DNA of 64,000 bases from Chloroflexota bacterium. Lineage in GTDB: Bacteria; Chloroflexota; Anaerolineae; Anaerolineales; Villigracilaceae. The position numbers and the translations under genes are program-made. Below the pieces are notes generated by a model. That model was not told the origin of the DNA. It made no database searches and saw only the letters and a list, made by a program, of their open reading frames with translations. Location: contig JACAEM010000005.1 of the NCBI GenBank assembly GCA_013388855.1, positions 62,001 through 126,000 on the forward strand. Direction: 5' to 3'. How positions within the stretch are numbered: position 1 is the stretch's first letter; each line of letters starts with the position of its first letter. This document shows positions 1 through 8,894 of this stretch, piece after piece.

Positions 1-879
1 TCGGAAAATCTGTGGGCGCTCACCCACTTTTGGCCCTTCATCCTGATCGGCGCCGGTGTGGGACTCATCCTGCGCCCGTACTGGAAGTATTCAACGCTCG
101 TGATGGACGTGCTCATTGTGGGCGGTGGGGTATTCTCAATCCTCTTTGCCCCGCAGTTGGGCTGGGCCAAACCGACCATGTTCATGTTCCACGATGGGGA
201 TGTGTACTTTGGACCGGGCGAATCCGGCTCAGGAGAGGTGACCATGCAAACACGCGAAGTCGGCGATTTTCATGCCATTGAGATCAGTTACCCGGGCGAG
301 GTCGTCATCACGCAGGGCAACGCGGTCTCGGTCAAGATCGAGGCGGAGGATAATGTCCTGCCGGGGTTGAAGACCGAGGTCAGGGGCGGCACGCTTGAGA
401 TCTTCTATAAAGCGGAAAAAGGCAGGCATGTCAATCCCACCGAGCCTGTGAAGATCACCATCGTGGTCAAGGAATTGGACGATGTGCAATTCTCCAGTGC
501 AGGCGAGTTGACCATTGACGGTTTGAAGACCGACGAATTGGAATTCGGACTGAGCGGAGCGGGAAGGGTGATCGTCAGTGACATTGAGACCCAGAGCCTG
601 ACCGTCGATCTGAGCGGCGCGGGCAGCATGAACGCATCCGGCACCGCCGACAGTCTCGACCTGAACATCAGCGGCTTCGGTAGTTTCGACGGCGAAGATC
701 TGCACAGTCAGACTGCCAGTGTGAACATCAGCGGCGCGGGGAGCGCCACGGTGTGGGTGGATGATGAACTCGACGCGAATGTTTCCGGCGCAGGGTCAGT
801 CAATTACTACGGATCGCCCGCCAGCTTGACCAAGAACGTCAGCGGGGTTGGCGGAGTCAACTCGAAGGGTGAGAAATAG
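1..879 (+). CDS. DUF2807 (head GIN domain, putative auto-transporter adhesin)-like protein, 5' end outside window
   Basis: Frame 1 is open from base 1 (SENLWALTHFWPFILIGAGVGLILRPYW...), so the listed ATG at 58 is probably internal; repeated LSGAGS/ISGAGSA motifs; TAG stop at 879. Confidence 0.75.
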   Translation, partial: SENLWALTHFWPFILIGAGVGLILRPYWKYSTLVMDVLIVGGGVFSILFAPQLGWAKPTMFMFHDGDVYFGPGESGSGEVTMQTREVGDFHAIEISYPGEVVITQGNAVSVKIEAEDNVLPGLKTEVRGGTLEIFYKAEKGRHVNPTEPVKITIVVKELDDVQFSSAGELTIDGLKTDELEFGLSGAGRVIVSDIETQSLTVDLSGAGSMNASGTADSLDLNISGFGSFDGEDLHSQTASVNISGAGSATVWVDDELDANVSGAGSVNYYGSPASLTKNVSGVGGVNSKGEK

Positions 880-897
880 TCTGTATAGATGGAATCG

Positions 898-928
898 AAC
901 AGGAGCGGTGTGAGAGCCGCTCCTGTTT
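898..928 (+). terminator. Rho-independent terminator-like hairpin between convergent genes
   Basis: AACAGGAGCGG-tgtgagag-CCGCTCCTGTT, 11-bp perfect stem followed by a short T run. Confidence 0.65.
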
Positions 929-953
929 CCGTTAACGACACTTCCTCAACCGG

Positions 954-2039
954 TTATAGTTTCAACACTTTCATGGCGTTCTTCCGATACACCTTTTCCA
1001 GCACCTCGTCTGGCAGGAATAGACCATAGGCATACCAGCGTCCCTGCATGGGGTATTCACTGGCATTGTAATTGAAGTATTCGTCATCGGTCTCCAGCAG
1101 GCGGTAACTCAACCGGTACGAAGCCAGGTCGGGGCTCATGTCCGAGCCGTAGAGGATACGATCCTGGTATTGGAGGAAAAACCTGCGCGCGGTGTATGGC
1201 TGCCTGCCCAACTCGCCGAGTCGCGCGGAAATATCAATGTAATAGTTCGGGCATTCATCGAGCATCTGTCCCACCCAGCCCAGATTCTCGGCATAACATC
1301 CCACGTGCGCGCCAATGAATGTCGTATTTTTATGTCGTTTCACCAGATTAAAAAATCCATTCATGATTTCCATAAAAGGGGGGAACGGCGGGCTCGTAAA
1401 CGCCCAATCAGGATGCGCGCCCACCTCCTCCCAACGCTCGTTCGTCCCGTCGATTGGGTCGAAGAACGCCGCCGGGTCTGCCACGTGAATCATGACCGGC
1501 AAGCCAAGTTCACCGGCTGTTTCCCAAATCGGACTCAGGCGCGCATCATCGACCTTGACCAACTGTCCCTTCTGATCCCTGACATGCAGACCGAACGGTT
1601 TCCAGATTTTCAACCCCTGCGCGCCCGCATCCTTCTGGACCTTGAGCCTGCCCGCCGCCCATTCAGGGAATGCGTCCCCCATGCTCTCCCACTTCGACCA
1701 GTCCACGCCGCCGAAGATTTGAAACCGCTCCGGCGCGCCCTCCTTGAAATGCTTCAAGTGCGTGTGCAGGATGTCTTCACCCCAGCCGCCGTCGAGGTCT
1801 ACATAGTGCGTCACACCGGCTTCGTCCAAGCGGTCCAGCAGTTGGCTCAACGGTCTTTTATCCCAGCCGCCGCCGAACGTCTCACCGAGATGATTGTGCG
1901 CGTCGATGACTGGGAATTTCGGTTTCTGCACCGGGGTTGTTTTCGTCACGAGCTTCGGTTTTGGTCGGAACTCGTCCAGAGGCATGACATCCCGGGTCAA
2001 AAGCCTCCATTTTGAGCGGAGTTTTTTCAACAATCCCAT
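954..2039 (-). CDS. Amidohydrolase family (TIM-barrel metal-dependent hydrolase)
   Basis: FPVIDAHNHLGE, HVADP, FIGAHVGCYAENL, LYGSDMSPD motifs; 361 aa. Confidence 0.8.
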   Translation of the reverse strand: MGLLKKLRSKWRLLTRDVMPLDEFRPKPKLVTKTTPVQKPKFPVIDAHNHLGETFGGGWDKRPLSQLLDRLDEAGVTHYVDLDGGWGEDILHTHLKHFKEGAPERFQIFGGVDWSKWESMGDAFPEWAAGRLKVQKDAGAQGLKIWKPFGLHVRDQKGQLVKVDDARLSPIWETAGELGLPVMIHVADPAAFFDPIDGTNERWEEVGAHPDWAFTSPPFPPFMEIMNGFFNLVKRHKNTTFIGAHVGCYAENLGWVGQMLDECPNYYIDISARLGELGRQPYTARRFFLQYQDRILYGSDMSPDLASYRLSYRLLETDDEYFNYNASEYPMQGRWYAYGLFLPDEVLEKVYRKNAMKVLKL

Positions 2040-2084
2040 TTCATCCTCGCTTTATCGCTTGATACGCAATGATAACTCACAACA

Positions 2085-2111
2085 AAAACGCAGGGAAACC
2101 GCCTGCGTTTT
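2085..2111 (-). terminator. Terminator-like hairpin downstream of the eut gene block
   Basis: AAAACGCAGG...CCTGCGTTTT 10-bp stem; on the minus strand followed by TTTTTGTT. Confidence 0.65.
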
Positions 2112-2136
2112 GAAAATTCCTGCAAGTATTTCCCGC

Positions 2137-2475
2137 CTACTTCATCCCTGCCAGCACCCTCGTAATGACCGCATCCAGCAATGTGGCATCCACCTGCCCG
2201 TCAAGTTTTGCCAGCACCATGGACTTGATCTTTGCCTTCAACTCGGTATCTGAAGCGGACGCCTCGCGTGGATATGCCGCAACCAGATTTACGGACGAAC
2301 TGAATGTCGCCTTCGGGGCGGAAACAGAGTCCGCGCGGTTGATCTTCATTTCATAGCGCATGGCACGTTCCAGCGCCAGGTCGGTGATCACCACGTTATC
2401 CGTGATGTCGATCGACGTGACGCCGCGCGCCTTCATATCGTCAATATCGCGTTCGGTATAGAAGATTTTTGCCAT
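2137..2475 (-). CDS. Small BMC-locus protein: EutQ N-terminal-like segment plus C-terminal amphipathic helix
   Basis: MAKIFYTERDIDDMKARGVTSIDITDNVVITDLALERAMRYEMKI resembles EutQ start MPRQLFTADDIRRLARERVETLLIAPDDIVTHEAQDTAFALGVKLI; C-term ELKAKIKSMVLAKLDGQVDATLLDAVITRVLAGMK. Confidence 0.65.
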   Translation of the reverse strand: MAKIFYTERDIDDMKARGVTSIDITDNVVITDLALERAMRYEMKINRADSVSAPKATFSSSVNLVAAYPREASASDTELKAKIKSMVLAKLDGQVDATLLDAVITRVLAGMK

Positions 2476-2487
2476 AAACGCTCCAGC

Positions 2488-2564
2488 ATGTCACTCTGAA
2501 CATAGCGAAGAGTCTCTTACATGACAGTAGAGATGCTTCGCCGCTTCGCTCCTCAGCATGACAT
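2488..2564. repeat. Intergenic inverted-repeat element (variant: TGTCACTCTGAAC...GAAGAGTCTCT...AGATGCTTCG...CAGCATGACA)
   Basis: Imperfect hairpin arms read directly; lies between the small protein and the tandem BMC gene. Confidence 0.7.
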
Positions 2565-2571
2565 AAAAACT

Positions 2572-3204
2572 TTACTTCTCCGGTCTTCCGTCCAAACCTT
2601 CCAGCGCCGCCACAGCCGCATTCCGAGCCGAGACAATCTCCGCTTCGGAACCGGACAGCCACATACGACCAAACCGTCCCACCGATGAGACATGCAAAAT
2701 CTTGATGGTCGCACCCTTCTCCGCTTCGTTAACCGCATAGTTGATGTACGCCGCGGGAGCACATTCCAGCACCAGCATCGTCTCGCCGGGAACCAGCATC
2801 GAGCCGCGGCGGAAACGGTTCAGTAACTGCGCCTGATACGGATCCACGTTGGTGATGATTTGATTGGAGGCAATCCACGGTTTGATGCGCTCTTCGGGTT
2901 TGAGTCCGAGTCGGTCCAGCACGATGCGTCCGGCTTCCAACACTTCCGATTGCGAATGTGAGTGGACTTCGAACATACCAAATTCGCGTTCGACGATCTG
3001 CGCACCCGGCTTGGCTTCCGTAGATTTGACCGCGATGTCCACCAGTCGGAACACTTCGTTGCCTGGAGCGACTTCCACATACAGGGAAGCCATGCCCTCG
3101 GTCGGAAGGTCGCCTTGCGTGATGGTGCCGACGAACGCCGCGTACTGCGGCTGCATCCGGTCGAGATAAGAGTACACGCGTAATGAAAATTTATCTGATG
3201 CCAT
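2572..3204 (-). CDS. Tandem BMC-domain-like shell protein (BMC-T candidate)
   Basis: 210 aa; two BMC-like halves (GMASLYVEVAPGNEVFRLVDIAVKST... and GETMLVLECAPAAYINYAVNEAEKGATIKILHVSSVGRFGRMWLSGSEAEIVSARNAAVAALE) inside a eut locus. Confidence 0.65.
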   Translation of the reverse strand: MASDKFSLRVYSYLDRMQPQYAAFVGTITQGDLPTEGMASLYVEVAPGNEVFRLVDIAVKSTEAKPGAQIVEREFGMFEVHSHSQSEVLEAGRIVLDRLGLKPEERIKPWIASNQIITNVDPYQAQLLNRFRRGSMLVPGETMLVLECAPAAYINYAVNEAEKGATIKILHVSSVGRFGRMWLSGSEAEIVSARNAAVAALEGLDGRPEK

Positions 3205-3220
3205 ACGTCTCCGTTATTCC

Positions 3221-3318
3221 ATGTCTTTGCGAGAAACGCTCGTTGCAACGAAGCAATCTTATGGTAGAGGAGATTGCTTCGCCCCTCGGCGTTTGAGCAT
3301 CGGGGCTCGCAATGACAT
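3221..3318. repeat. Intergenic inverted-repeat element (GTCATTGCGAG family)
   Basis: atgtctttgcgag...gaagcaatct...agattgcttcgcc...ggctcgcaatgacat. Confidence 0.8.
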
Positions 3319-3325
3319 ATAGTTA

Positions 3326-4171
3326 TTAATTATTCATCGCAATCCCAAGCGGCGTGACGAACAAGGGATTGCCCGGCAGAACCGTCTCGATGCCGGTATA
3401 TTCTTCGATCACCTTATCCATTCCCGGATAGGCGCACGTGCCGCCGACCAGATACAATCGATCCACGTGATGACCCTGAATGTGCCGGTTGACGATCGAA
3501 CCGACCTTTTCCATCACCGGGCGGACGATCGGGAACAGGCGCGTTTGTTCACCCGGATTCTTCTTCAACGCTTCGGCTTCTTCAAAGGAAGTTCCCGTTG
3601 CTCCGGCAATCACCAGCGAGAAGTGAGTACCGCCGGTCGGTTCATCGGCAGTGTACACCACCTCCCCATCTTTGAAGATGGCGATTCCAGTCGTCCCGCC
3701 GCCGACATCCACCACTGCGCCATCGCGGATCTTCAACACATTGTTCGCGGCGGTCGGTTCATCGACGAGTCCGGTGCATTCCAGCCCTACTCCATACAAC
3801 ACGTTGGCAGTGGCTCGCACCTCCGCCTGCGGCACACCGGGCGGATAGCCCGATGCGGCGGAAGTCAACGTGAACCCGAGTCTCTCCTCGACCTTTGCCT
3901 TCATCCTGCGCAACAAATCCACCGCGCCGACAAAATCCACAACCAGACCATCGCGCGTCACCTGTGCGAATTGATATTCGCCCGCGATCGGCTGAAAGTT
4001 TTCATCCAACACGACCAGCACAGTGTACGCCGTCCCCAAGTCAACGCCCACGTGAACCATACCTCGATACACGCCCGAAGGCAGGATCAGGTTCGGGTCC
4101 GGGTGCCAGCCATTTCCTCCGGACATGATGCGGTCGGTTTCAGAAAGAAGCGTCAAGAGATTAGGATTCAT
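3326..4171 (-). CDS. eutJ: Ethanolamine utilization protein EutJ (actin/Hsp70-fold)
   Basis: VHVGVDLGTAYTVLVVLDE, DVGGGTTGIAIFKDG, LVGGTCAYPG; eut context. Confidence 0.9.
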   Translation of the reverse strand: MNPNLLTLLSETDRIMSGGNGWHPDPNLILPSGVYRGMVHVGVDLGTAYTVLVVLDENFQPIAGEYQFAQVTRDGLVVDFVGAVDLLRRMKAKVEERLGFTLTSAASGYPPGVPQAEVRATANVLYGVGLECTGLVDEPTAANNVLKIRDGAVVDVGGGTTGIAIFKDGEVVYTADEPTGGTHFSLVIAGATGTSFEEAEALKKNPGEQTRLFPIVRPVMEKVGSIVNRHIQGHHVDRLYLVGGTCAYPGMDKVIEEYTGIETVLPGNPLFVTPLGIAMNN

Positions 4172-4220
4172 TGTCGCATATCAACGCGAGGAGATTACTT
4201 CGCTTCGCTCGCAATGACAT
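4172..4220. repeat. Truncated GTCATTGCGAG-family element (mainly right arm)
   Basis: cgcgaggagattacttcgcttcgctcgcaatgacat. Confidence 0.65.
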
Positions 4221-4228
4221 AGTACCTT

Positions 4229-4780
4229 TCATTTCTCATTCCAGTTCACCGGAAAGACAACGTACACAAAGCGCGTCCAGTTCGGCGTCCCAAAGGTGAT
4301 GCTCGATCCCTTGGGGATGTAAATCACATCGCCGGTCTTGCCGCGCACCTGCTCCTTGCCGCGTGTGATGACGAGTTCCCCTTCGAGCACGATATCGATC
4401 TCGTCATACGTCAACGTCCACTGCATCTCGCCCTTATCGAGCGACATGTATCCCGCACCCATCGGCGAGCGGTCCTGCGTCACCACCACATCCTTCAGCC
4501 AGACGTTCGTGCCCGGCGTGGTTTTGCCTTCGAGGAACGGCTCAACCTGCACGTTCGCCATCTTGACGACTTTCAACGGCGGCAAATTGGGAACGACAGG
4601 TGGAGCGCCTCGCGCCAAGCCGGAAGCTGATTCCGTTTCACGGATCAACTTCACGCCCAGAGCGAACGCGGTATCCTGCGCTTCGTGTGTGACGATGTCA
4701 TCCGGCGCGATTAACAGAGTCTCGACACGCTCACGCGCGAGACGACGGATATCGTCAGCAGTGAATAGTTGACGCGGCAT
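4229..4780 (-). CDS. eutQ: Ethanolamine utilization protein EutQ (cupin)
   Basis: Start at MPRQLFTADDIRR (ATG at 4780); cupin region WTLTYDEIDIVLEGELVITRGKEQVRGKTGDVIYIPKGSSITF. Confidence 0.88.
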   Translation of the reverse strand: MPRQLFTADDIRRLARERVETLLIAPDDIVTHEAQDTAFALGVKLIRETESASGLARGAPPVVPNLPPLKVVKMANVQVEPFLEGKTTPGTNVWLKDVVVTQDRSPMGAGYMSLDKGEMQWTLTYDEIDIVLEGELVITRGKEQVRGKTGDVIYIPKGSSITFGTPNWTRFVYVVFPVNWNEK

Positions 4781-4787
4781 GAGGAAG

Positions 4788-4870
4788 GTAGACAGGTAAA
4801 CACGCACAAGCGCACACGTATGCAAGATACATGTGTGCCGTGTCTACTTGCTGACTTGTGTACTGTCTAC
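4788..4870. repeat. GTAGACAGGT...GTCTAC palindromic intergenic element
   Basis: gtagacaggtaaacacg...cgtgtctacttgctgacttgtgtactgtctac; its GTAGAC end supplies the TAG stop of eutM. Confidence 0.65.
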
Positions 4871-5190
4871 TTTTCCTTACCGCGACCGCCGAAGGAACCC
4901 TTGGTGTTCTGCGGCAGGATCATTTCTACATCGCTGTGCGGTCTCGGGATCACGTGAACCGACGCGAGTTCACCGACGCGCTTGGCGGCAGCGGCGCCTG
5001 CATCCGTGGCGGCTTTCACCGCACCGACATCACCGCGTACCATCACGGTCACATATCCGCCACCGACATATTCACTGCCGATGAGGGTGACATTCGCGGC
5101 TTTGACCATCGCATCGGCGGCTTCGATGGCGCCGACGAGACCTTTGGTCTCCACCATTCCAAGGGCGATCATTGCAACATCTACGGGCAT
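4867..5190 (-). CDS. eutM: BMC-H shell protein EutM
   Basis: [77 protein letters not shown], canonical BMC-H. Confidence 0.95.
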   Translation of the reverse strand: MPVDVAMIALGMVETKGLVGAIEAADAMVKAANVTLIGSEYVGGGYVTVMVRGDVGAVKAATDAGAAAAKRVGELASVHVIPRPHSDVEMILPQNTKGSFGGRGKEK

Positions 5191-5291
5191 GGCTTACTCT
5201 CCTTTTGAATAAGGTTTTTGTTCCGACTAGACATCGGATGTCAGGGTTGAAATTGTTTCAAGCCCTGAAATCTGAGTTCTAATCTCTTTCT

Positions 5292-5409
5292 CGTCATTGC
5301 GAGGAGGGTTGAGGTGCGGTAGCACCGAAATCCCGACAAAGCAATCTCCCAATCGTGTACGAGATTACTTCGCCCACTCGGCATTTGAGTCTCGGGGCTC
5401 GCAATGACG
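5292..5409. repeat. Intergenic inverted-repeat element (GTCATTGCGAG family)
   Basis: cgtcattgcgagg...aaagcaatctcc...gagattacttcgcc...ggctcgcaatgacg. Confidence 0.85.
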
Positions 5410-5417
5410 AAAAAGTT

Positions 5418-6929
5418 TTACTTCTTCAACTCCAGCAATACTCTCTTCACGATCTCTTCCACTTGCGAATCGACCGAAGCCGAAGGTGTCGATGCGGGCA
5501 GAGATGATGCTCCGCCAGTAAAATTGCGCCGTTGAGCAGGGTCATCGGTGGAGCCGGGTGCAAAGGCGGCATCTGGCGGAGTCCGAATCTCATACGCCAG
5601 CCGCTTGGTATTGTACATGTGATGCACAGTGATATTGTCACCCGTGATCGCACCGCCCACACCGCCGGAACCCAGTGTCATCGAGGGCATCAGCCCGGTG
5701 GTGTAGCCCGTTGTACCCAAGGTGCCAAAAGTATTCACGACGATACGGAAGACCGGTTTCTGCAAACCGAACTGCATGATGACATTTTCATCGCGTGCAT
5801 GAATGACCTGCGAATGTCCGCGCCCACCGTAAGCGATCATCTCCAGCGAACGTTCGCAACCCTGCTCCCAGCCGTCTACTTCGTACCAACCCAAAACAGT
5901 CGTCAGCTTCTCGCCGGAGAGCGGTTCCTCGCGTCCAACGGTTTTGAGCCGCACGACCAGGATGCGCGCCCACTCGGGGACGCTGAAGCCGTACATTTGC
6001 GCCAGCTGCTGCGGACTCTTCCCCACCGCTTTGGGATTCGGCAGGTGACCGACGAACAGATTCTGCGCCAGGATTTGCTTGATGCGGTCGTCCACGAAAT
6101 ACGCGCCTTCCGCCTGCATGGCGGCTTCGAGTTGCGCCGCAATGGGACGGTCGGCAATGACTGCCTGCTCCGTCGCGCAGATCACGGAATGGTCGAATGC
6201 CTTGGAAGCGACGATATACTTCGCTGCCCGCGGGATGTCTGCCGAACGGTCAACATATGCAGGAACGTTTCCGGGTCCCACGCCATACGCCGGTTTGCCC
6301 ACCGAATGCGCCGCGCGCACCATGTCCGAACCGCCGGTGGCAAGGATGAGCGCCACATACTTGTGTTTCATCAACTCCTGCGTGCCGGGCAGGGTGACCT
6401 GCGTCATGCACGCGATCAAGCCCTTCGGCATGCCCGCCTTTTCCCCCGCCTCCGCCATGATGCGGATGGTCTCTGCGCAGCACTTCGCCGCAAACGGATG
6501 CGGAGCAACCACGATCGCATTCTTTGCCTTGACAGCGATCAATGTCTTGAACATCGTTGTGGAAGTCGGGTTGGTGGAGGGCGTCAACGCGCACACCACT
6601 CCCATGGGCCAGGCGATGTCATACGTCCCCTTTTTGGGGTCGCTGCGGATCACGCCCACGGTCGGGATGTCCTTGATGGCTTCCCATAACAATTGCGAAG
6701 ACAATAAATTCTTGAGCGTTTTGTGTTCCGGCACGCCATACCCGGTCTCTTCGCTGGCCATTTTGCCCAGTTGCACCGCCGCATCGGCGGCCGCCTGCGC
6801 CATCGCCGCGCAGATGCGGTCCACCTCCGCTTGGGTGGCGTGGAGGAATTGCCGCTGGGCGTCACGCGCCTGGGCGGCAAGGGTGCGGGCTTCTTGAATG
6901 GAGAGCAGGTCTTTGTCGAGTTCAGCCAT
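5418..6929 (-). CDS. eutE: CoA-acylating acetaldehyde dehydrogenase EutE
   Basis: Aldehyde dehydrogenase fold with ALTPSTNPTSTTMFKTLIAVKAKNAIVVAPHP, SKAFDHSVICATEQAVI; C-terminal VDSQVEEIVKRVLLELKK after a linker. Confidence 0.93.
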   Translation of the reverse strand: MAELDKDLLSIQEARTLAAQARDAQRQFLHATQAEVDRICAAMAQAAADAAVQLGKMASEETGYGVPEHKTLKNLLSSQLLWEAIKDIPTVGVIRSDPKKGTYDIAWPMGVVCALTPSTNPTSTTMFKTLIAVKAKNAIVVAPHPFAAKCCAETIRIMAEAGEKAGMPKGLIACMTQVTLPGTQELMKHKYVALILATGGSDMVRAAHSVGKPAYGVGPGNVPAYVDRSADIPRAAKYIVASKAFDHSVICATEQAVIADRPIAAQLEAAMQAEGAYFVDDRIKQILAQNLFVGHLPNPKAVGKSPQQLAQMYGFSVPEWARILVVRLKTVGREEPLSGEKLTTVLGWYEVDGWEQGCERSLEMIAYGGRGHSQVIHARDENVIMQFGLQKPVFRIVVNTFGTLGTTGYTTGLMPSMTLGSGGVGGAITGDNITVHHMYNTKRLAYEIRTPPDAAFAPGSTDDPAQRRNFTGGASSLPASTPSASVDSQVEEIVKRVLLELKK

Positions 6930-6940
6930 AGTGTGTCCTT

Positions 6941-7073
6941 ATGTCATTGCGAGGGCGGCGACACTTGCACATGCACGCAAGTGCAGGTGTCTTTCGCCCA
7001 AAGCAATCTCCTGTAATCAAGAATATATTTGCAAACAGGAGATTGCTTCGCCCTATCGGGCTCGCAATGACAT
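6941..7073. repeat. Intergenic inverted-repeat element (GTCATTGCGAG family)
   Basis: atgtcattgcgagg...aaagcaatctcctg...caggagattgcttcgcc...ctcgcaatgaca; contains an extra nested cacttgcacatgcacgcaagtg palindrome. Confidence 0.85.
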
Positions 7074-7074
7074 G

Positions 7075-7731
7075 CTAGTAGTTAATCGGATTCGCTGCAA
7101 CCTCTAACACTTTGTTTTGAAATGCCATCGCCGCGGCGCGGCAGGCGGGCTGGTCGCCGGTGAGCATCACACCCATGTAGTTCGTTTCAGAAGGCGGCAT
7201 GGTCAAAGCGACAATCCTCGTATCGGTGGTCTTGAGCGCCGCATCCAGCGCCACCAAACCTTCGTTTGGCGTCGCAACCAGATAGGCAATCGGACTGCCC
7301 AGCGGGATGTTGCACACACCCGAAAGATACGACCCGGTGCGTGAAATCACATGCGGGAAAAAGGCAATGGAATCATCGTCATTGGCGGAATACCAGATGG
7401 CTTTCGTCTTGATGTAATCCACCGCCGCGTTGAGTCCGGCTCGGACTTCGGCGGGGTCGGGTCCCGCCAAAATCGCCATGATCTCCCCGGACCATTTCCC
7501 CGACGTGTGTTTCGCGCCCGCGTAAAACGAGCGGGCATAGACGACTTCCACATCCGCCATTTTGGTGGCTTCATCGATGGCGACATAGGTGGCATCGTCA
7601 TTGTCCACGCTAAGCAGACCGATGGAGCGCTGGTCATCGCGCAGTTTGAGATGCTCCGCGAAATTGCGATCCACCTGAGGGATGAGCTGTACTGCAAGAG
7701 GAGTGCCATATAGTGGGTCGAGAATTGCCAT
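7075..7731 (-). CDS. eutL: BMC-T shell protein EutL
   Basis: KLRDDQRSIGLLSVDNDDATYVAIDEATKMADVEVVYARSFYAGA; AHV/HVISRTGSYLS; PPSETNYMGVMLTGDQPACRAA. Confidence 0.95.
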   Translation of the reverse strand: MAILDPLYGTPLAVQLIPQVDRNFAEHLKLRDDQRSIGLLSVDNDDATYVAIDEATKMADVEVVYARSFYAGAKHTSGKWSGEIMAILAGPDPAEVRAGLNAAVDYIKTKAIWYSANDDDSIAFFPHVISRTGSYLSGVCNIPLGSPIAYLVATPNEGLVALDAALKTTDTRIVALTMPPSETNYMGVMLTGDQPACRAAAMAFQNKVLEVAANPINY

Positions 7732-7744
7732 AAGTCAAGTCCTT

Positions 7745-7828
7745 CGTCATTGCGAGCGACCGGTAGGGAGCGAAGCAATCTCCTCGTCGTGTCAAAGATT
7801 GCTTCGGGCTATCGCCCTCGCAATGACG
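7745..7828. repeat. Intergenic inverted-repeat element (GTCATTGCGAG family)
   Basis: cgtcattgcgagcg...gaagcaatctcc...agattgcttcgggc...cctcgcaatgacg. Confidence 0.85.
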
Positions 7829-7839
7829 GATTGGGGTGT

Positions 7840-8799
7840 TTAACTTGCCGTCTTCAACTTCACACCAGATGCCTGGTGTTTGCGCATCTTCTGGGCAATT
7901 TGTACCACAAACGCCCCGCCTTCGAGCGGATTGGTACCGCCATTTTCGAAGATGTTGCAGACCACATCGCGGTCGGCGTCGGTGTCGCCATATTTCGGCT
8001 TATAGCCCATGTAGGCGCTCATGGACTCAGCGCGTCCCAGCCCGGGGCGCTCACCGATAAGCAGGATGACCACATCCGGTTTGATGAGTTCGCCGATGTC
8101 GTTCATCACGCCAACACGTGCATATTTGATAAAGAACGGTGTACCAAAGGTGAGACCAGCCTGTTGGACACCCTGTTTGATGACCGGAAAGATCTGCCGC
8201 AGGTTGGCTTCGATTGCGGCAGCGGAGAGTCCGTCACCGACACACAATTGGACATTAACGTTCTTCTGGCACTTTTCATTGATGGTGCGTTTGGCGTCAT
8301 CACTCAACGAACGTCCAAGGTCGGGGCGCAGGAGGTATTCCTGTTTGCCGCCGGTAATTTTTGTTTGAACAGTGAACAAGTTGAATTCGTTCAGAAGATT
8401 TTGGTCAACGTCGCGATAGAGCGCATCCTGCGTCACGGCATGGTCGCCCTGGAATAAGAGCAGCGATGCCGTGTTGTAGCGCGGACCCGCGCGTCCCACC
8501 CCGATGCGGGCGGTGGTCGATTCGATCAGCGCCTTCACACCGTTGGGGTCCTTGGGATTCTTGACACGCGGCATGTAACGGAATTGGTCAAGGGTCGGGT
8601 CGGGGAGATCGATGGTTAGTCCGGCGGCGGATGTTGCAACGCGGGCTTGGACAGGGACTACTGACGCTGAAGTGGAGAAAGAAGCCGATGAAACGGAGGC
8701 AGGCGCGGCTGAGTCTGAGCCGGCGCTCTTCACAGCTCCTGAAGCTTTGAGTTCGCGGACTATCGCATCTACGATCGCGGCAAGTTGGGTATCGTCCAT
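7840..8799 (-). CDS. eutC: Ethanolamine ammonia-lyase small subunit EutC
   Basis: Start MDDTQLAAIVDAIVRELKASG; TTARIGVGRAGPRYNTASLLLFQGDHAVTQDALYRDV, VCVGDGLSAAAIEANL, IGERPGLGRAESMSAYMGY. Confidence 0.95.
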   Translation of the reverse strand: MDDTQLAAIVDAIVRELKASGAVKSAGSDSAAPASVSSASFSTSASVVPVQARVATSAAGLTIDLPDPTLDQFRYMPRVKNPKDPNGVKALIESTTARIGVGRAGPRYNTASLLLFQGDHAVTQDALYRDVDQNLLNEFNLFTVQTKITGGKQEYLLRPDLGRSLSDDAKRTINEKCQKNVNVQLCVGDGLSAAAIEANLRQIFPVIKQGVQQAGLTFGTPFFIKYARVGVMNDIGELIKPDVVILLIGERPGLGRAESMSAYMGYKPKYGDTDADRDVVCNIFENGGTNPLEGGAFVVQIAQKMRKHQASGVKLKTAS

Positions 8800-8814
8800 A
8801 AATATCTCCGTTAT

Positions 8815-8889
8815 CGTCATTGCGAGCATTCGCTGCGAAGCAATCTCCGTCATCGTGGTGGGGATTGCTTCGCTTCGCTCACAATGACG
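8815..8889. repeat. Intergenic inverted-repeat element (GTCATTGCGAG family)
   Basis: cgtcattgcgag...gaagcaatctcc...ggattgcttcgcttcgctcacaatgacg. Confidence 0.85.
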
Positions 8890-8894
8890 GAGGG

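Noticed and set aside
5532-6689. 385-aa plus-strand ORF overlapping eutE (and similar long antisense ORFs such as 1170-2015, 15715-16773, 23975-25267)
   Set aside because: Each is fully antisense to a strongly recognisable gene; the translations are His/Arg-rich and lack domain motifs, as expected from high-GC shadow ORFs
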